Source of the DNA: Saccharothrix sp. NRRL B-16348
GTDB taxonomy: Bacteria > Actinomycetota > Actinomycetes > Mycobacteriales > Pseudonocardiaceae
Length of the DNA stretch: 64,000 nucleotides
NCBI RefSeq assembly: GCF_001280085.1
Contig: NZ_LGED01000194.1
Location: 124,001 to 188,000 of the forward strand
Direction of reading: 5' to 3'
A program made the translations under genes and the position numbers. Positions 1 through 10,290 of the stretch are shown piece by piece. The first letter of the stretch is position 1. The number at the start of each line of letters is the position of its first letter. The notes below the pieces were generated by a model, which saw only the letters and a program-made list of their open reading frames with translations, searched no databases and was not told the origin of the DNA.

Positions 1-995
1 AGGACCCGCACGCGGTGCTGCGTCGCCTGCTCGACCGCGTCCCACCCGGCCTCCGCCTGGACGAGCCCGCCAAGCAGCTGGAACAACGGATCGCCGACCT
101 GCTCGGCAAACCCGCCGCCCTGTTCTTCCCCACCGGCACGATGGCGCAGCAGACCGCGATGCGCGTCCACGCCGAACGCACCGGCCGCCGCACGTTCGCC
201 GCACATCCCCAGTGCCACCTCGTGATCTGGGAGGACGAGGGCTACAGCGCCGTGCACGGCCTGCGCCACCTGGCCGTCGGCGACCGCGAGGACCTGATCA
301 CCCTGGACGACCTCGCCGGCGTCCGCGAACCGATCGCCGCCCTGCTCCTCGAACTGCCCCAACGCGAGATCGGCGGCCTCCTGCCCGCCTGGGACGACCT
401 GGTCGCGCAGACGAAGTGGGCACGGGACGGCGGCGCCGCGGCGCACATGGACGGCGCCCGGCTGTGGGAGGCGCAGACCTACTACGACCGGCCGTTCGCC
501 GAGATCGCCGACCTGTTCGACACCGTCTACGTCTCCCTCTACAAGGGCCTGGAAGGCGTGCGCGGCGCGGTCCTCGCCGGCGACCAGGCGACCATCGACG
601 CCGCCTCGGTGTGGCGGCGCAGGCTCGGCGGCGCGACCCCCGACTCGTGGCCGGCCGCCGTCACCGCCCTGATGGGCCTGGACGAGGTGCTGCCCAGGAT
701 GGCCGAGTTCCGCGACCACGCCGTGGCCGTCGCCGCCGCGATCAACGCCGACGGCTACGCGACCACCCGCCCGCGCGTGCCCCAGACACCGCTGTTCCAC
801 GTCCACATCCCCGCGCCGAAGGACGCCGTCGCCGCCGCGGCGAAGCGGATCCTCGCCGAGAGCGGCGTCGAACTGCCCCAGCGGCCCAAGAGCTCGCCCG
901 ACCCGACGCGGTGCAGCATCGAGCTGACCATCGGCGTCGTGTCGCTCGACTTCACCCCGCAGGAGGTGGCGGACCTGATCCGGCGGCTGCGCTAG
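1..995 (+). CDS. Low-specificity L-threonine aldolase / beta-eliminating lyase, 5' partial
   Basis: PLP-dependent fold-type I enzyme that splits L-threonine (and allo-threonine) into glycine and acetaldehyde. The open frame is already running at the window edge (codons from base 3), so the GTG at 15 is probably not the true start and the N-terminus is missing. Counting from GTG 15, the motif YVSLYKGLEG places the PLP lysine near residue 177, and HMDGARL near residue 144 is the aldolase Asp-Gly-Ala-Arg signature. The C-terminus is complete, ending in a small-domain DLIRRLR. The next gene on the other strand converges on it. Substrate range cannot be read from sequence. Confidence 0.85.
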   Translation, partial: DPHAVLRRLLDRVPPGLRLDEPAKQLEQRIADLLGKPAALFFPTGTMAQQTAMRVHAERTGRRTFAAHPQCHLVIWEDEGYSAVHGLRHLAVGDREDLITLDDLAGVREPIAALLLELPQREIGGLLPAWDDLVAQTKWARDGGAAAHMDGARLWEAQTYYDRPFAEIADLFDTVYVSLYKGLEGVRGAVLAGDQATIDAASVWRRRLGGATPDSWPAAVTALMGLDEVLPRMAEFRDHAVAVAAAINADGYATTRPRVPQTPLFHVHIPAPKDAVAAAAKRILAESGVELPQRPKSSPDPTRCSIELTIGVVSLDFTPQEVADLIRRLR

Positions 996-1061
996 ACGCA
1001 CGTCGACCCGAGGGCTCGTCACCCGACCGCGGTCGCGTGACGAGCCCGCTGACCAGCAGCT

Positions 1062-1694
1062 TCACGCTTCGACGACGATGGTGCCGATGGTCGATTCCGG
1101 GCCGGGCCCTTCCGGACGGTCGACCTTCCACCAACCCAGCACCTCCTGGTGCTCCGGCTGTGGGATCGCACGTCCCTCGGCAGTCATCAGATTTCCCTGA
1201 TACGCCTGCGCATAACGCGCTCGAACCGAGTAGACGCCGGGTTCGTCGGGAACAACGAGGTCGCACGACACAGTCACCCACTCCGCCGGACCCGGGTTGT
1301 CCTCCGACAGCGCCGCGACGCTCGTGTAGGCGTTGACCACCTTCACGCCGCCCCCGCTGCGCTGCTTGCCGTTCCACACCGACACCTGGGCACGATCCTG
1401 GCCCGCCAGACCGACGATCACCTGGTTGATGGCGTTGCCGCACTCCCGGCAATCGTGCAGCACGTCGAAACTGACCTGGTGCGAACCTCCACCGCGGACG
1501 TGCACCACATCGGCCTGGCCGTCGATCCTCACGTTGCGGATCTTGAACCGAATTCCCTTCCCGCCCTGGAATCGCTCGACCATCTCGGTGCCGGGAGTGG
1601 GAGCCGTGGTCGGGTGGACATCGCGGTGACCCGCCTTGTCGATCATGTGCAAAGTAAACAGGTGGCCACCGACAAGCGCGGGCCCGCCCTTCAC
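1062..1694 (-). CDS. Conserved hypothetical protein coupled to an ECF42 sigma factor
   Basis: Unrecognised 210-residue protein, mostly predicted beta strand, with a Cys-x2-Cys pair ([10 protein letters not shown] near residue 81) followed by a hydrophobic [12 protein letters not shown] segment, then alternating beta-rich blocks up to TIGTIVVEA. No signal peptide or membrane helix. The GTG chosen overlaps the TGA of the upstream sigma-factor gene by four bases (GTGA), suggesting translational coupling. In-frame ATG codons at residue 17 (1646) and about residue 38 are alternatives, and the stretch around 1640-1660 is locally AT-richer than its surroundings. No function is claimed. Confidence 0.6.
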   Translation of the reverse strand: MKGGPALVGGHLFTLHMIDKAGHRDVHPTTAPTPGTEMVERFQGGKGIRFKIRNVRIDGQADVVHVRGGGSHQVSFDVLHDCRECGNAINQVIVGLAGQDRAQVSVWNGKQRSGGGVKVVNAYTSVAALSEDNPGPAEWVTVSCDLVVPDEPGVYSVRARYAQAYQGNLMTAEGRAIPQPEHQEVLGWWKVDRPEGPGPESTIGTIVVEA

Positions 1695-2914
1695 CCCCGC
1701 GCCGACCCGGTGACCGCGTCGAGCCGACGGCGCAGCAGGTCCCGCTCGACGTCGTTGCCCGCCAGCTCCAACGCCCGTTGGTACGCGCCCGCCGCCTCCG
1801 CGTCCCGGCCGAGGCGGCGCAGCAGGTCCGCGCGCACGGCGTGGAACAGGTGGTAGCCCGCCATCGACCCGCCACCCGCCGCCAGGTCGTCGACCAGCGA
1901 CAACGCCGCCTCCGGCCCGTCGACCTCGGCCACCGCGACGGCGCGGTTCAACGCCACCACCGGACTCGGCGTCAACGCCAGCAGGTGGTCGTACAGCAGC
2001 ACGACCTGCCGCCAGTCCGTCGGCGGCGGGTCGCTGTGCACGGCGTTGATCGCCGCCTGCACCTGGTACGGGCCCGGCCGGCCGCGGCGCAGGCACCACC
2101 GCACCAGTTCCCGCCCCTCCGCCACCATCGCCCGGTCCCAGCGCGAGCGGTCCTGCTCGGCCAACCGCACCAGACCGCCGTCCGGGCCGGTGCGCGCCGG
2201 ACCGCGCGCGTGCAGCAGCAGCATCAACGCCAGCAGCCCGACGACCTCCGGCTCGTCGGGCATCAGCTCCGCCAGCACCCGCCCGAGCCGCACCGCCTCC
2301 GCGCACAGGTCACCGCGCACCAACGCGCCACCCGAACTGGCCGAATACCCCTCGTTGAACACCAGGTACACCACGGCCAGCACGGCACGCAGCCGGTCGG
2401 GCAGCTCCGCCTCGGCCGGCACCCGGTACGGGATCCGCGCGTCCCGGATCTTCGCCTTCGCCCGCACCAGCCGCTGCGCCATCGTCGGCTCCGGCACCAG
2501 GAACGCCCGCGCGATCTCCGCCGTGGACAGCCCGCCGAGCAGCCGCAACGTCAACGCCACCCGAGCCGCCTGGTTCAACGCGGGGTGACAGCACGTGAAG
2601 ATCAACCGCAGCCGCTCGTCACCCACGGCGTCCACCTCGCAAGCGTCGTCACGGGCGTGCAGCAACGCGGCCTGAGCCTGCCGGTCGCCCCGCGTGGACT
2701 CCCGGCGCAGCCGGTCGATCGCCCGGTGGCGGGCCGTGGTGATGATCCAGCCCGCCGGGCTCGGCGGCACACCGGCCTCCGGCCAGCGCCGCACCGCCTC
2801 GGCGAACGCGTCCTGGACCGCCTCCTCGGCCATGTCGATGTCGCCGAAGACGCGGACCAGGACCGCCACCGACCGGCCGTACTCCGCCCGGAAGACCTGC
2901 TCGACCGCCGTCAC
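1691..2914 (-). CDS. RNA polymerase sigma factor, ECF42 type (sigma-70 domains plus TPR-like C-terminus)
   Basis: A 407-residue ECF sigma factor. Sigma-2 lies near residues 5-75 ([22 protein letters not shown]) and sigma-4 near 105-165 ([22 protein letters not shown]). A long helical extension contains the [10 protein letters not shown] segment typical of the ECF42 group. ECF42 factors have no anti-sigma factor; they sit beside DGPF/YCII proteins and use the C-terminal TPR-like extension for control, which fits the gene immediately upstream. GTG start one base after the TGA of the DGPF gene. Target promoters cannot be predicted here. Confidence 0.92.
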   Translation of the reverse strand: MTAVEQVFRAEYGRSVAVLVRVFGDIDMAEEAVQDAFAEAVRRWPEAGVPPSPAGWIITTARHRAIDRLRRESTRGDRQAQAALLHARDDACEVDAVGDERLRLIFTCCHPALNQAARVALTLRLLGGLSTAEIARAFLVPEPTMAQRLVRAKAKIRDARIPYRVPAEAELPDRLRAVLAVVYLVFNEGYSASSGGALVRGDLCAEAVRLGRVLAELMPDEPEVVGLLALMLLLHARGPARTGPDGGLVRLAEQDRSRWDRAMVAEGRELVRWCLRRGRPGPYQVQAAINAVHSDPPPTDWRQVVLLYDHLLALTPSPVVALNRAVAVAEVDGPEAALSLVDDLAAGGGSMAGYHLFHAVRADLLRRLGRDAEAAGAYQRALELAGNDVERDLLRRRLDAVTGSARG

Positions 2915-2915
2915 G

Positions 2916-3272
2916 TCAGCCGGCGAAGTCCTGGAACGGCCGCACCTCGACCGGCAGCGTGCACGCCACGCTCATCCGCCGGCCCCAGTCCAGCGCCGCG
3001 TCCAGGTCCGGCACGTCGACGATGCTGAACCCGCCGATGTGCTCCTTGCTCTCGGTGAACGGACCGTCGGTCACGACCACCTCGCCGTTCTCCATCGGGC
3101 GCAGCGTGGTCGCCGTCTCCGGCGCGTGCAGACCGCCGGCGAACACCCACACACCGGCCTCCCGCATGTCGGCGTCCACGGCCTGGACGTCCTTCATGAT
3201 CCGCTGCAGGACCTCCGGCTCGGGGATGTCGTAGCCGGTCGGCTCCACCACGCTGATCAGGTACTGGGTCAT
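2916..3272 (-). CDS. YCII-related DGPF-domain protein, partner of ECF42 sigma
   Basis: A 118-residue single-domain YCII (dimeric alpha-beta barrel) protein of the PhnB/DGPF type, with the signature [17 protein letters not shown] in the middle and [10 protein letters not shown] at the C-terminus. These proteins are almost always encoded next to ECF41/ECF42 sigma factors; their biochemical role is unknown. ATG 3272 is chosen over an upstream in-frame codon because GAGGAGC lies a good distance before it. It heads the operon DGPF, sigma, hypothetical on the minus strand. Confidence 0.9.
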   Translation of the reverse strand: MTQYLISVVEPTGYDIPEPEVLQRIMKDVQAVDADMREAGVWVFAGGLHAPETATTLRPMENGEVVVTDGPFTESKEHIGGFSIVDVPDLDAALDWGRRMSVACTLPVEVRPFQDFAG

Positions 3273-3390
3273 CTCGTGCTCCTCAGGTCGGGGGTTGCTC
3301 CGCACCCTCTACACGAACGGCGGAGGACCACATCGACACGACGCCCGAGAAATTTTTCCGGGCCACCGGTTCTCCCCGGGCCACCGATTC

Positions 3391-4365
3391 TCAGGGCAGC
3401 ACGACGAGCTTGCCGACCCGCCGGCCGTGCTCCAGGTCGTCGTGCGCCTGCCGGATCTCGTCCAACCGGTAGACCGTGGTCGGGCCGAGCGACACCTCAC
3501 CGCCCGCCACCTGGTCGAGGAACCGCTGCAGCACCTCCGCGGGCAGGTCGGAGCTCTCCCCGCCGTACGCGGTCAGCCGCACGCCCTTGGGCAGGTACCC
3601 GATCGGGTAGAAGTCCGGCACGATCCACTCGTTCGACAGCATCCCGGTGAAGCACACCGTGCCGTGCACCCTCGTCGCCGCCAGCGTGTCCGGCAACGTC
3701 GGCGTGCCGACCAGCTCCAACGCCGCGTCCACGCCGTCGGGGAACAGCTCGCGCACCTGGTCGGCCACCGTGCCGTCGTCCACCAGCGGGTGCGCCACGC
3801 CGTGCTCGCGCAGCACGGCGAGCCGCTCGGCGCGGCGGGTCGTGGCCAGCACCGTCGCGCCGAGGTCCACGGCCAGCGCGGCGGCGGCGAACCCGAGCGC
3901 CGACGTGCCGCCGCGGATCAGCAGCGACTGGCCCGCCCGCAGGTCCAGCCCCGTGGTCAACGAGCCGTACGCGGTCTGCAACGTCTCCGGCACCGCGCCC
4001 AGCACCTCCCACGGCAGGTCCGAGTCGAACGGGATCAGCAGCTCGCGCGGCACCGCGGTGTACTCGGCGTACCCGCCGTCGAACACCCGCCCCATGCCGC
4101 CCATCATCGCCGCCACCCGCTGCCCGACCGGCAGGTCGCAGTCGCTGTCCACCACGCCCACCGCCTCGATGCCCGGCACGCGCGGGAACGTCACGCCCTC
4201 GGCCAGCCCCAGCCGGGTGTGCAACTCGGACCGGTTCAGCCCGAACGCGCCGACCTTCACCCGCACCCACCCCGGCGGCGGCTCCGGCACCGGCAGCTCC
4301 GCCACGGCCAGGTTCTCCACCGGGCCGGGCCCGCTCAGCACGACCGCGCGCATCGACCCGCTCAT
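3391..4365 (-). CDS. Quinone oxidoreductase-like MDR-family dehydrogenase
   Basis: A 324-residue medium-chain reductase. The N-terminal GroES-like domain carries the sequence LNRSELHTRLG and PGIEAVGVV; the Rossmann nucleotide site is IRGGTSALGFAAAALAVDLGA (about residues 147-167). The structural and catalytic zinc cysteines of alcohol dehydrogenases are absent, so an NADPH-quinone reductase/enoyl reductase-like activity is most likely. Its ATG overlaps the MarR stop (ATGA), so it is co-transcribed with and probably controlled by that regulator. Substrate unknown. The stop is followed by a 118-base gap before the ECF42 operon. Confidence 0.85.
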   Translation of the reverse strand: MSGSMRAVVLSGPGPVENLAVAELPVPEPPPGWVRVKVGAFGLNRSELHTRLGLAEGVTFPRVPGIEAVGVVDSDCDLPVGQRVAAMMGGMGRVFDGGYAEYTAVPRELLIPFDSDLPWEVLGAVPETLQTAYGSLTTGLDLRAGQSLLIRGGTSALGFAAAALAVDLGATVLATTRRAERLAVLREHGVAHPLVDDGTVADQVRELFPDGVDAALELVGTPTLPDTLAATRVHGTVCFTGMLSNEWIVPDFYPIGYLPKGVRLTAYGGESSDLPAEVLQRFLDQVAGGEVSLGPTTVYRLDEIRQAHDDLEHGRRVGKLVVLP

Positions 4366-4802
4366 CCCTGGTGCTCCAAGACCACGTTCAGCACCCGCAC
4401 CAGCTCCTCCCCCTCGGCCGCCGACAACGGCGCCAGCAGCGACTCCTGAGCCTGCCCCAGGACGCGGTCCAGGTGGCGCAGGTGGGCCACCCCCGACGGG
4501 GTGACGGTCACGATGTTGCGCCGCTTGTCGCCCGGATCCGGGCGGCGCTCCACGAAGCCCTTGTCCGCCAGCTCGTTCACGGTGGCCACCACGTCGCTGC
4601 GGTCCAGCCCGCCGCGCCGGCCGAGGTCCGCCTGGCTGGCCGGGCCGAACTCGTCCAACGCGGCCAGCAGCGAGTAGTGGTAGCGCCGCGCGCCGACCGC
4701 GCCCAACGCCTCCGACACGAGCCGTGCCGCGTGGGTCGTCGCCTGGCCGAGCAGCCAACTCGTCGTGCCGCGCAGCCGCTGGGGCGCGCCTGAGGTCTCC
4801 AT
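4362..4802 (-). CDS. MarR-family transcriptional regulator
   Basis: A 146-residue winged-helix regulator: the recognition helix region QADLGRRGGLDRSDVVATVNELADKG and the wing VERRPDPGDKRRNIVTVTPSG are standard MarR features. It is first in a two-gene operon with the MDR oxidoreductase. A TAGACT -10-like hexamer (4811-4816 on the complement) ends eight bases before the ATG, so the transcript is nearly leaderless, and a perfect inverted repeat covers the -35 area. Autorepression relieved by a phenolic or quinone-like ligand would be typical of the family (inference). Confidence 0.9.
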   Translation of the reverse strand: METSGAPQRLRGTTSWLLGQATTHAARLVSEALGAVGARRYHYSLLAALDEFGPASQADLGRRGGLDRSDVVATVNELADKGFVERRPDPGDKRRNIVTVTPSGVAHLRHLDRVLGQAQESLLAPLSAAEGEELVRVLNVVLEHQG

Positions 4803-4821
4803 GCGACCGCAGTCTACCCAC

Positions 4822-4840
4822 TCGTTGGCAATGCCAACGA
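4822..4840. promoter_or_regulatory. Probable MarR operator (perfect inverted repeat)
   Basis: Perfect palindrome of 8-base arms TCGTTGGC and GCCAACGA around AAT, 20 bases upstream of the MarR start codon and overlapping the presumed -35 of its promoter. Size and placement match MarR dimer operators. Confidence 0.75.
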
Positions 4841-4881
4841 TCAGTGGTCGCGGCCCGGAAACACGAACGGCGAGGAGGTGA

Positions 4882-6441
<1,560 letters not shown>

Positions 6442-6476
6442 GCACGGAAACGTCGGCCTGACACGGAACGCACGCC

Positions 6477-6519
6477 GACGTCGGGCGGGCCGTCCGCGGT
6501 GGACGGCCAGCCCGACGTC
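6477..6519. terminator. Long bidirectional hairpin between convergent genes
   Basis: Stem GACGTCGGGC/GCCCGACGTC (6477-6486 with 6510-6519), one mismatched base pair, then inner stem GGCCGTCC/GGACGGCC (6488-6495 with 6501-6508) and loop GCGGT. Eighteen paired bases between the stop codons of rox and the convergent glycosylase-like gene; no T-tract on either side, as is common for actinobacterial terminators. Confidence 0.8.
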
Positions 6520-6527
6520 CGGGCTCG

Positions 6528-7616
6528 TCAGGCGTGCCCGCCGACGGTCACCGTGCCGACCGTCAGCTCCGGCCGTCCCTCCAGGAACTCGCCGACCCGC
6601 GCCACCTCCCGGTCCAGCTCGGCCGAGTGCGCCCGGGACAACGGCGCGAACGGCTCCACCGTGACCACGATCCGCCGACCCGACCGCTTCTGGTGCCACA
6701 CCCCGGCCACCACGCCGTCCACCAGCAGCACCGGGAAGTTCCCGGCCTGCCCGCCCGACAACGCCCGCTCGAACGCCCGACCCGGGAACACCTCCTCACG
6801 CGGGTGGCTGCCCACCACGTACGCGTCGAAGTAGGGGAGCAGCCGCACCCCGGCCGGCGGCTCGTCCGGCCACGACGTGTCGCCGCGCACCACCCACCCG
6901 CCGTCCACCTGCTCCAGGTCGGCCCGCTCGAACAGCTCGTTCACCCACCGCTTCGGCGCGGCCAGCCACTTCGCGAAGTGCGCCTGCGTCGCCGGACCGT
7001 ACGACCGCAGGTAGGCGTGCAGCAGCTCCACCGCCCCGTTCGCGGCCGGCGCGAAACCCGGCAGCCACCGCTGCGGGCTCGTGTAGGCGACCTTGCGGCC
7101 CTTGTTCGGCGCGAAGCACATCGCGCCGCGGTTGGACGCCGTGCCCATCGCCTCCACCCACCGCGGCCACGGCGTTCCGCCGAACGCCTCCATCACCCGG
7201 TCGCCCGCCCACGCGCCGGTGCGCGCGACCACCGCCTCGGTCAGCTCGTCACCGGTCAGCTCGTCGTCCCGCAACGCGTCCGCGATCGCAGTCACCACCT
7301 CGCCCGCCTGCTCGTCGGTGAGCAGCTGGAGCCGTTGCGGCAGCTCCGTCAAGGCGCCCGTCCACATCGGCAGGTCCGCCGCGGGCAGCAGGTGCACCGT
7401 GCCGCGCGGCCCGCGCGTCTTCACCAACGTCCGGTCCACCCACACCGCGTCCCGCACCCGCTGCCGGGTCAGGGTCGTGCGGACGCCGATCGACAGCTCC
7501 GCCGCCGACATCACCTGGGCGTGCGCTCCGCACATCGCCCGCACCACCGCCACCGGGTCGGCCGACGGCTCCAGCAGCGAGTGCCGGCGCAGCCGCCGGC
7601 CGATCACCCGGTTCAC
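6528..7616 (-). CDS. Winged-helix (HTH_42) protein, AlkZ-like DNA glycosylase candidate with HAQ motif
   Basis: A 362-residue member of the HTH_42 superfamily: three winged-helix modules followed by a beta barrel ending in PELTVGTVTVGGHA. In this superfamily AlkZ and YcaQ are DNA glycosylases that excise bulky or cross-linked alkyl purines, and catalysis depends on a (Q/H)-x-Q or Q-x-D motif in the first domain. Here the matching position reads CGAHAQVMS (about residues 30-38), the HxQ variant associated with genotoxin-resistance members. GTG start overlaps the epoxide hydrolase stop (GTGA), so the two are co-translated. Annotation pipelines call it only a winged-helix DNA-binding protein; glycosylase activity is inference. 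Confidence 0.75.
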   Translation of the reverse strand: MNRVIGRRLRRHSLLEPSADPVAVVRAMCGAHAQVMSAAELSIGVRTTLTRQRVRDAVWVDRTLVKTRGPRGTVHLLPAADLPMWTGALTELPQRLQLLTDEQAGEVVTAIADALRDDELTGDELTEAVVARTGAWAGDRVMEAFGGTPWPRWVEAMGTASNRGAMCFAPNKGRKVAYTSPQRWLPGFAPAANGAVELLHAYLRSYGPATQAHFAKWLAAPKRWVNELFERADLEQVDGGWVVRGDTSWPDEPPAGVRLLPYFDAYVVGSHPREEVFPGRAFERALSGGQAGNFPVLLVDGVVAGVWHQKRSGRRIVVTVEPFAPLSRAHSAELDREVARVGEFLEGRPELTVGTVTVGGHA

Positions 7617-8701
7617 CGGACCTTCCCGAAGAACTCCCGCACCTCGCCCGCGAACGCCTCGGGCACCTCCAGCGCCACGAAGTGCCCGCCGGGCTTGGCG
7701 TCCGGCCAGTGCACGATGTCGTTGTGCCGCTCGGCCAGCCGCCGGATCGCGGGCGGACCGCTGTACACGCCCGTCGGCACCAGCTTCTGCCCCTCCGGCC
7801 ACGCGAACCGCTCGTTGTCGTACATGAACCACGACGACGACCCCGCCGTGCCGGTCAACCAGTACAGGGTCGCGTTCACCAGCAGCAGGTCGCGGTCGAT
7901 CGCCTGCTCCGGCGAGTCCACCGTGATGGTGAACTCCTGGAACTTCTGCGTCAGCCACGCCAGCAACGCCACCGGCGAGTCGTGCCAGCCCAACGCGAAG
8001 GTCTGCGGCGCGGCGCGCAGCAGCGCGTGGTGGTCCACCCCCGCGCCCGCCCACTCCTGCATCTGCCAGTAGAACTCGCGCTCGTCCTCGGTCAACGTCG
8101 GCAGGTCCTCCTCGGTCGGGAACCCCAGCCCGCCGTTCACGAACACCCCGACCACGTGCTCCGGCGCCGCCTTCGCCACCTCCGGCGCGATGTAGGCGCC
8201 GAGGTCGCCTCCCTGCACCCCGTACCGCCCGTACCCCAGCCGCGCCATCAGCCCGGCGAACACCCGACCGGCCCGGGCGACGTCGAACGGCCCGCTCGGC
8301 TTGGCGGAGAACCCGAAACCGGGGATGCTCGGCACCACCAGGTGGAAGTCCCGCAGGTGCGCCACGGCGTCCACGAACTCCACGAACGTGTTCGGCCAGC
8401 CGTGCACCAACAGCAGCGGCAGCGCGTCGGGGTTGTCGCTCCGCACGTGCAGGAAGTGCACGTCCAGCCCGTCGACCTCCACCACGAACTGCGGGAAGGC
8501 GTTCAGCCGCGCCTCGTGCGCCCGCCAGTCGAAGCCCGTGCGCCAGTACCCGGCCAGGTCGCGCAGGTAGTCGACCGGCACGCCGCGCCGCCACCCGTCA
8601 CCGGGCAACGGCTCCACCCAGCGGGCACGGGCGAGGCGGTCGGCGAGGTCGTCCAGGTCGGTCTGCGGCACGGCGATGCGGAACTCTCGGATCTCGGTCA
8701 C
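7613..8701 (-). CDS. Epoxide hydrolase (EHN-type alpha/beta hydrolase)
   Basis: A 362-residue enzyme with the N-terminal EHN lid domain (TEIREFRIAVPQTDLDDL) followed by an alpha/beta hydrolase core. Oxyanion sequence HGWPNTF, nucleophile Asp in GGDLGAY (about residue 175), catalytic His in GGHFVALEVPEAF near the C-terminus. It would open epoxides to diols through an ester intermediate, in the cytosol (no signal peptide). GTG 8701 is the first residue of the conserved domain. Overlaps the downstream AlkZ-like gene by four bases; pairing of an epoxide hydrolase with a DNA-repair glycosylase hints at handling of an epoxide-bearing genotoxin (inference). Confidence 0.88.
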   Translation of the reverse strand: MTEIREFRIAVPQTDLDDLADRLARARWVEPLPGDGWRRGVPVDYLRDLAGYWRTGFDWRAHEARLNAFPQFVVEVDGLDVHFLHVRSDNPDALPLLLVHGWPNTFVEFVDAVAHLRDFHLVVPSIPGFGFSAKPSGPFDVARAGRVFAGLMARLGYGRYGVQGGDLGAYIAPEVAKAAPEHVVGVFVNGGLGFPTEEDLPTLTEDEREFYWQMQEWAGAGVDHHALLRAAPQTFALGWHDSPVALLAWLTQKFQEFTITVDSPEQAIDRDLLLVNATLYWLTGTAGSSSWFMYDNERFAWPEGQKLVPTGVYSGPPAIRRLAERHNDIVHWPDAKPGGHFVALEVPEAFAGEVREFFGKVR

Positions 8702-8723
8702 GGGAACGACGCTAGAGCCCGAG

Positions 8724-8742
8724 TAGGACAGGAACCGTCCTA
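8724..8742. promoter_or_regulatory. Short inverted repeat between GNAT and epoxide hydrolase genes
   Basis: Arms TAGGAC (8724-8729) and GTCCTA (8737-8742) with a 7-base spacer. It includes the TAG stop of the GNAT gene and lies about 23 bases upstream of the epoxide hydrolase GTG. Could be a small operator or a weak hairpin; not decidable from sequence alone. Confidence 0.4.
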
Positions 8743-9189
8743 GATCGACCCCGGATGCCCGAACCGGGCGATCCGCAGCCCGCCTTCGACCACCACCGTG
8801 TCCACCAACCGGAACCCCAGCCCTTCGTACAGCGCGATGGCGGGCGCGTTCGCCGCACCCGTCGACACGATCGCCGGCCCGCCCTCGGCCAGCACCTGCT
8901 CCACCAGCCGTCTGGCGAACCCGAGCCGGAAGTGGCTCGGCGCCACACAGAGCCGGTCGATGTCCAGCACGCCGTCGACCTTCGCGTAGCCGACGAACGC
9001 CACCAGGTCGTGGTCGACGTACCCGCCGAGCCACCGCAACGGCAATCTCCGGACGTCCTCGACCGACTCGTGCAACGCCGGTATCGCCGTGCTGCCGATC
9101 AACTCCGCCTCGACCGCGTACGACTGGGCCGCGATCCGGTGCACCGCCTTCACCGTCTCGTCGTCGGCGAGGTCCAAGGGAACGATCAT
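8740..9189 (-). CDS. GNAT-family N-acetyltransferase
   Basis: A 149-residue single GNAT domain. The acetyl-CoA loop is RLCVAPSHFRLGFARRLVEQVL (motif A, R/Q-x-x-G-x-A variant) after strand GVLDIDRLCV; motif B is AIALYEGLGFRLVDTVVV. ATG 9189 is preceded by GGAAAGGA at suitable spacing, unlike the upstream in-frame GTG at 9207. Acceptor substrate unknown. Same orientation as the epoxide hydrolase 38 bases downstream, so probably the head of that operon. Confidence 0.85.
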   Translation of the reverse strand: MIVPLDLADDETVKAVHRIAAQSYAVEAELIGSTAIPALHESVEDVRRLPLRWLGGYVDHDLVAFVGYAKVDGVLDIDRLCVAPSHFRLGFARRLVEQVLAEGGPAIVSTGAANAPAIALYEGLGFRLVDTVVVEGGLRIARFGHPGSI

Positions 9190-9278
9190 GCGGCCATCCT
9201 TTCCCACGAGGTGATCCGCCGGTTACCCCGTCCGATCATCCGTGGAAACCGCCGCTCGGCCGAGCACGGACGACCGTC

Positions 9279-10226
9279 TCAGCCGTAGCGCTGGACGAGT
9301 GCGTTGCCGATCGAGGCCAGGTGGTCCCGCACACCTGGAGGGCCGGTCACTTCGAGCCACTCGACCAGTCCGGCGAGTTCGCCGGCGAGCGTGTACTCGT
9401 CGTGGCCGCGGATCAGGACCTCGATGCGGCCGTCGGTCGTGGAGCCTCCCACTTGGAGCCGACTGCCGAGCCCCATCCGGAGCAGGCCGATCCCGTGGGG
9501 CACGCACACCGCCTGGATTTCGAGCGGCATCCGCCTGCGGTCGATCTCGTCGGCGATCTCGTGCCAGCTCACGGCGAGGTCGAAGTCCTCGGGCCGGTGC
9601 ACGGGGTCGTCGGTCGGCACGGCGGACGACACGCGGTCGATCCGGAACGTCCGCCGGCCGGCCTCGGTGTCGGAGACGAGGTACCACGACGGGCCTTTGG
9701 CGACGATGCCCAGCGGGTGGACGGTCCTCTCGGTTTCGGCGCCTTGGCCGTCGACGTAGCCGAGCCGCACCTGGACGCCGCGGATCACCGCGTCCTGGAG
9801 TTCGTCGAGGAAGCGGGGCGGTCGGTGCTCGACCCGGCTCGACCCCCATCGTCGCGGGTCCGTGACCAACGACGACGCCGCGGCCTCGGCCTGCACCCGG
9901 AACGGCTCCGGCAGGGCGTGGACGAGCTTGCGCAGGGCTGCCTTCACAGCCGGCGTCGCGGCCGAGGCCGGGCCGGCGACCAGGAACAGGGCGCGGGTCT
10001 CGCTCGCGGTCAACCCGGACAAGTCGGTGCGGGCGCCGCCCACGAGGCGCCAGCCGCCGCCTCGGCCCTGCATCGCGTACACGGGCACCCCGGCCATGGC
10101 CAGGGCGTCGAGGTCGCGGCGGGCGGTGCGCTCGGAGACCTCCAACTCCCGGGCGACCTCCGCCGCGGTCACCTGCTCGCGCCGTTGCAGCAGGAGGAGG
10201 ACTGCCACCAGCCGGTCGGTTCGCAC
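9279..10226 (-). CDS. WYL-domain transcriptional regulator (HTH_11 + WYL + WCX)
   Basis: A 315-residue YafY/DeoR-like regulator. The N-terminal winged helix (residues 1-55) reads VTAAEVARELEVSERTARRDLDALA; the WYL ligand domain is near 140-205 (GPSWYLVSDTEAGRRTFRIDRV); a C-terminal WCX oligomerisation domain follows. GTG 10226 has GGGAG ten bases upstream. It is divergent from an epoxide hydrolase, and the 64-base gap contains a perfect 10-base-arm inverted repeat, so control of both genes is likely. WYL domains often sense nucleic-acid or small ligands; the effector here is unknown. Confidence 0.9.
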   Translation of the reverse strand: MRTDRLVAVLLLLQRREQVTAAEVARELEVSERTARRDLDALAMAGVPVYAMQGRGGGWRLVGGARTDLSGLTASETRALFLVAGPASAATPAVKAALRKLVHALPEPFRVQAEAAASSLVTDPRRWGSSRVEHRPPRFLDELQDAVIRGVQVRLGYVDGQGAETERTVHPLGIVAKGPSWYLVSDTEAGRRTFRIDRVSSAVPTDDPVHRPEDFDLAVSWHEIADEIDRRRMPLEIQAVCVPHGIGLLRMGLGSRLQVGGSTTDGRIEVLIRGHDEYTLAGELAGLVEWLEVTGPPGVRDHLASIGNALVQRYG

Positions 10227-10246
10227 GCCGGCAACACTCCCACATC

Positions 10247-10271
10247 AAACCGGTCAGGAGGTGACCGGTTT
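10247..10271. promoter_or_regulatory. Operator in divergent WYL regulator/epoxide hydrolase promoter
   Basis: Perfect inverted repeat: AAACCGGTCA (10247-10256), 5-base spacer GGAGG, TGACCGGTTT (10262-10271). It occupies the centre of the 64-base intergenic region and is the most likely binding site of the WYL regulator, placed to act on both promoters. Confidence 0.75.
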
Positions 10272-10290
10272 CAGTCCGCACGATGGCGGC

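Noticed and set aside
7617..8594. Extension of the winged-helix frame into the epoxide hydrolase region
   Set aside because: It overlaps a complete epoxide hydrolase; the GTG at 7616 in a GTGA overlap explains the gene fully.
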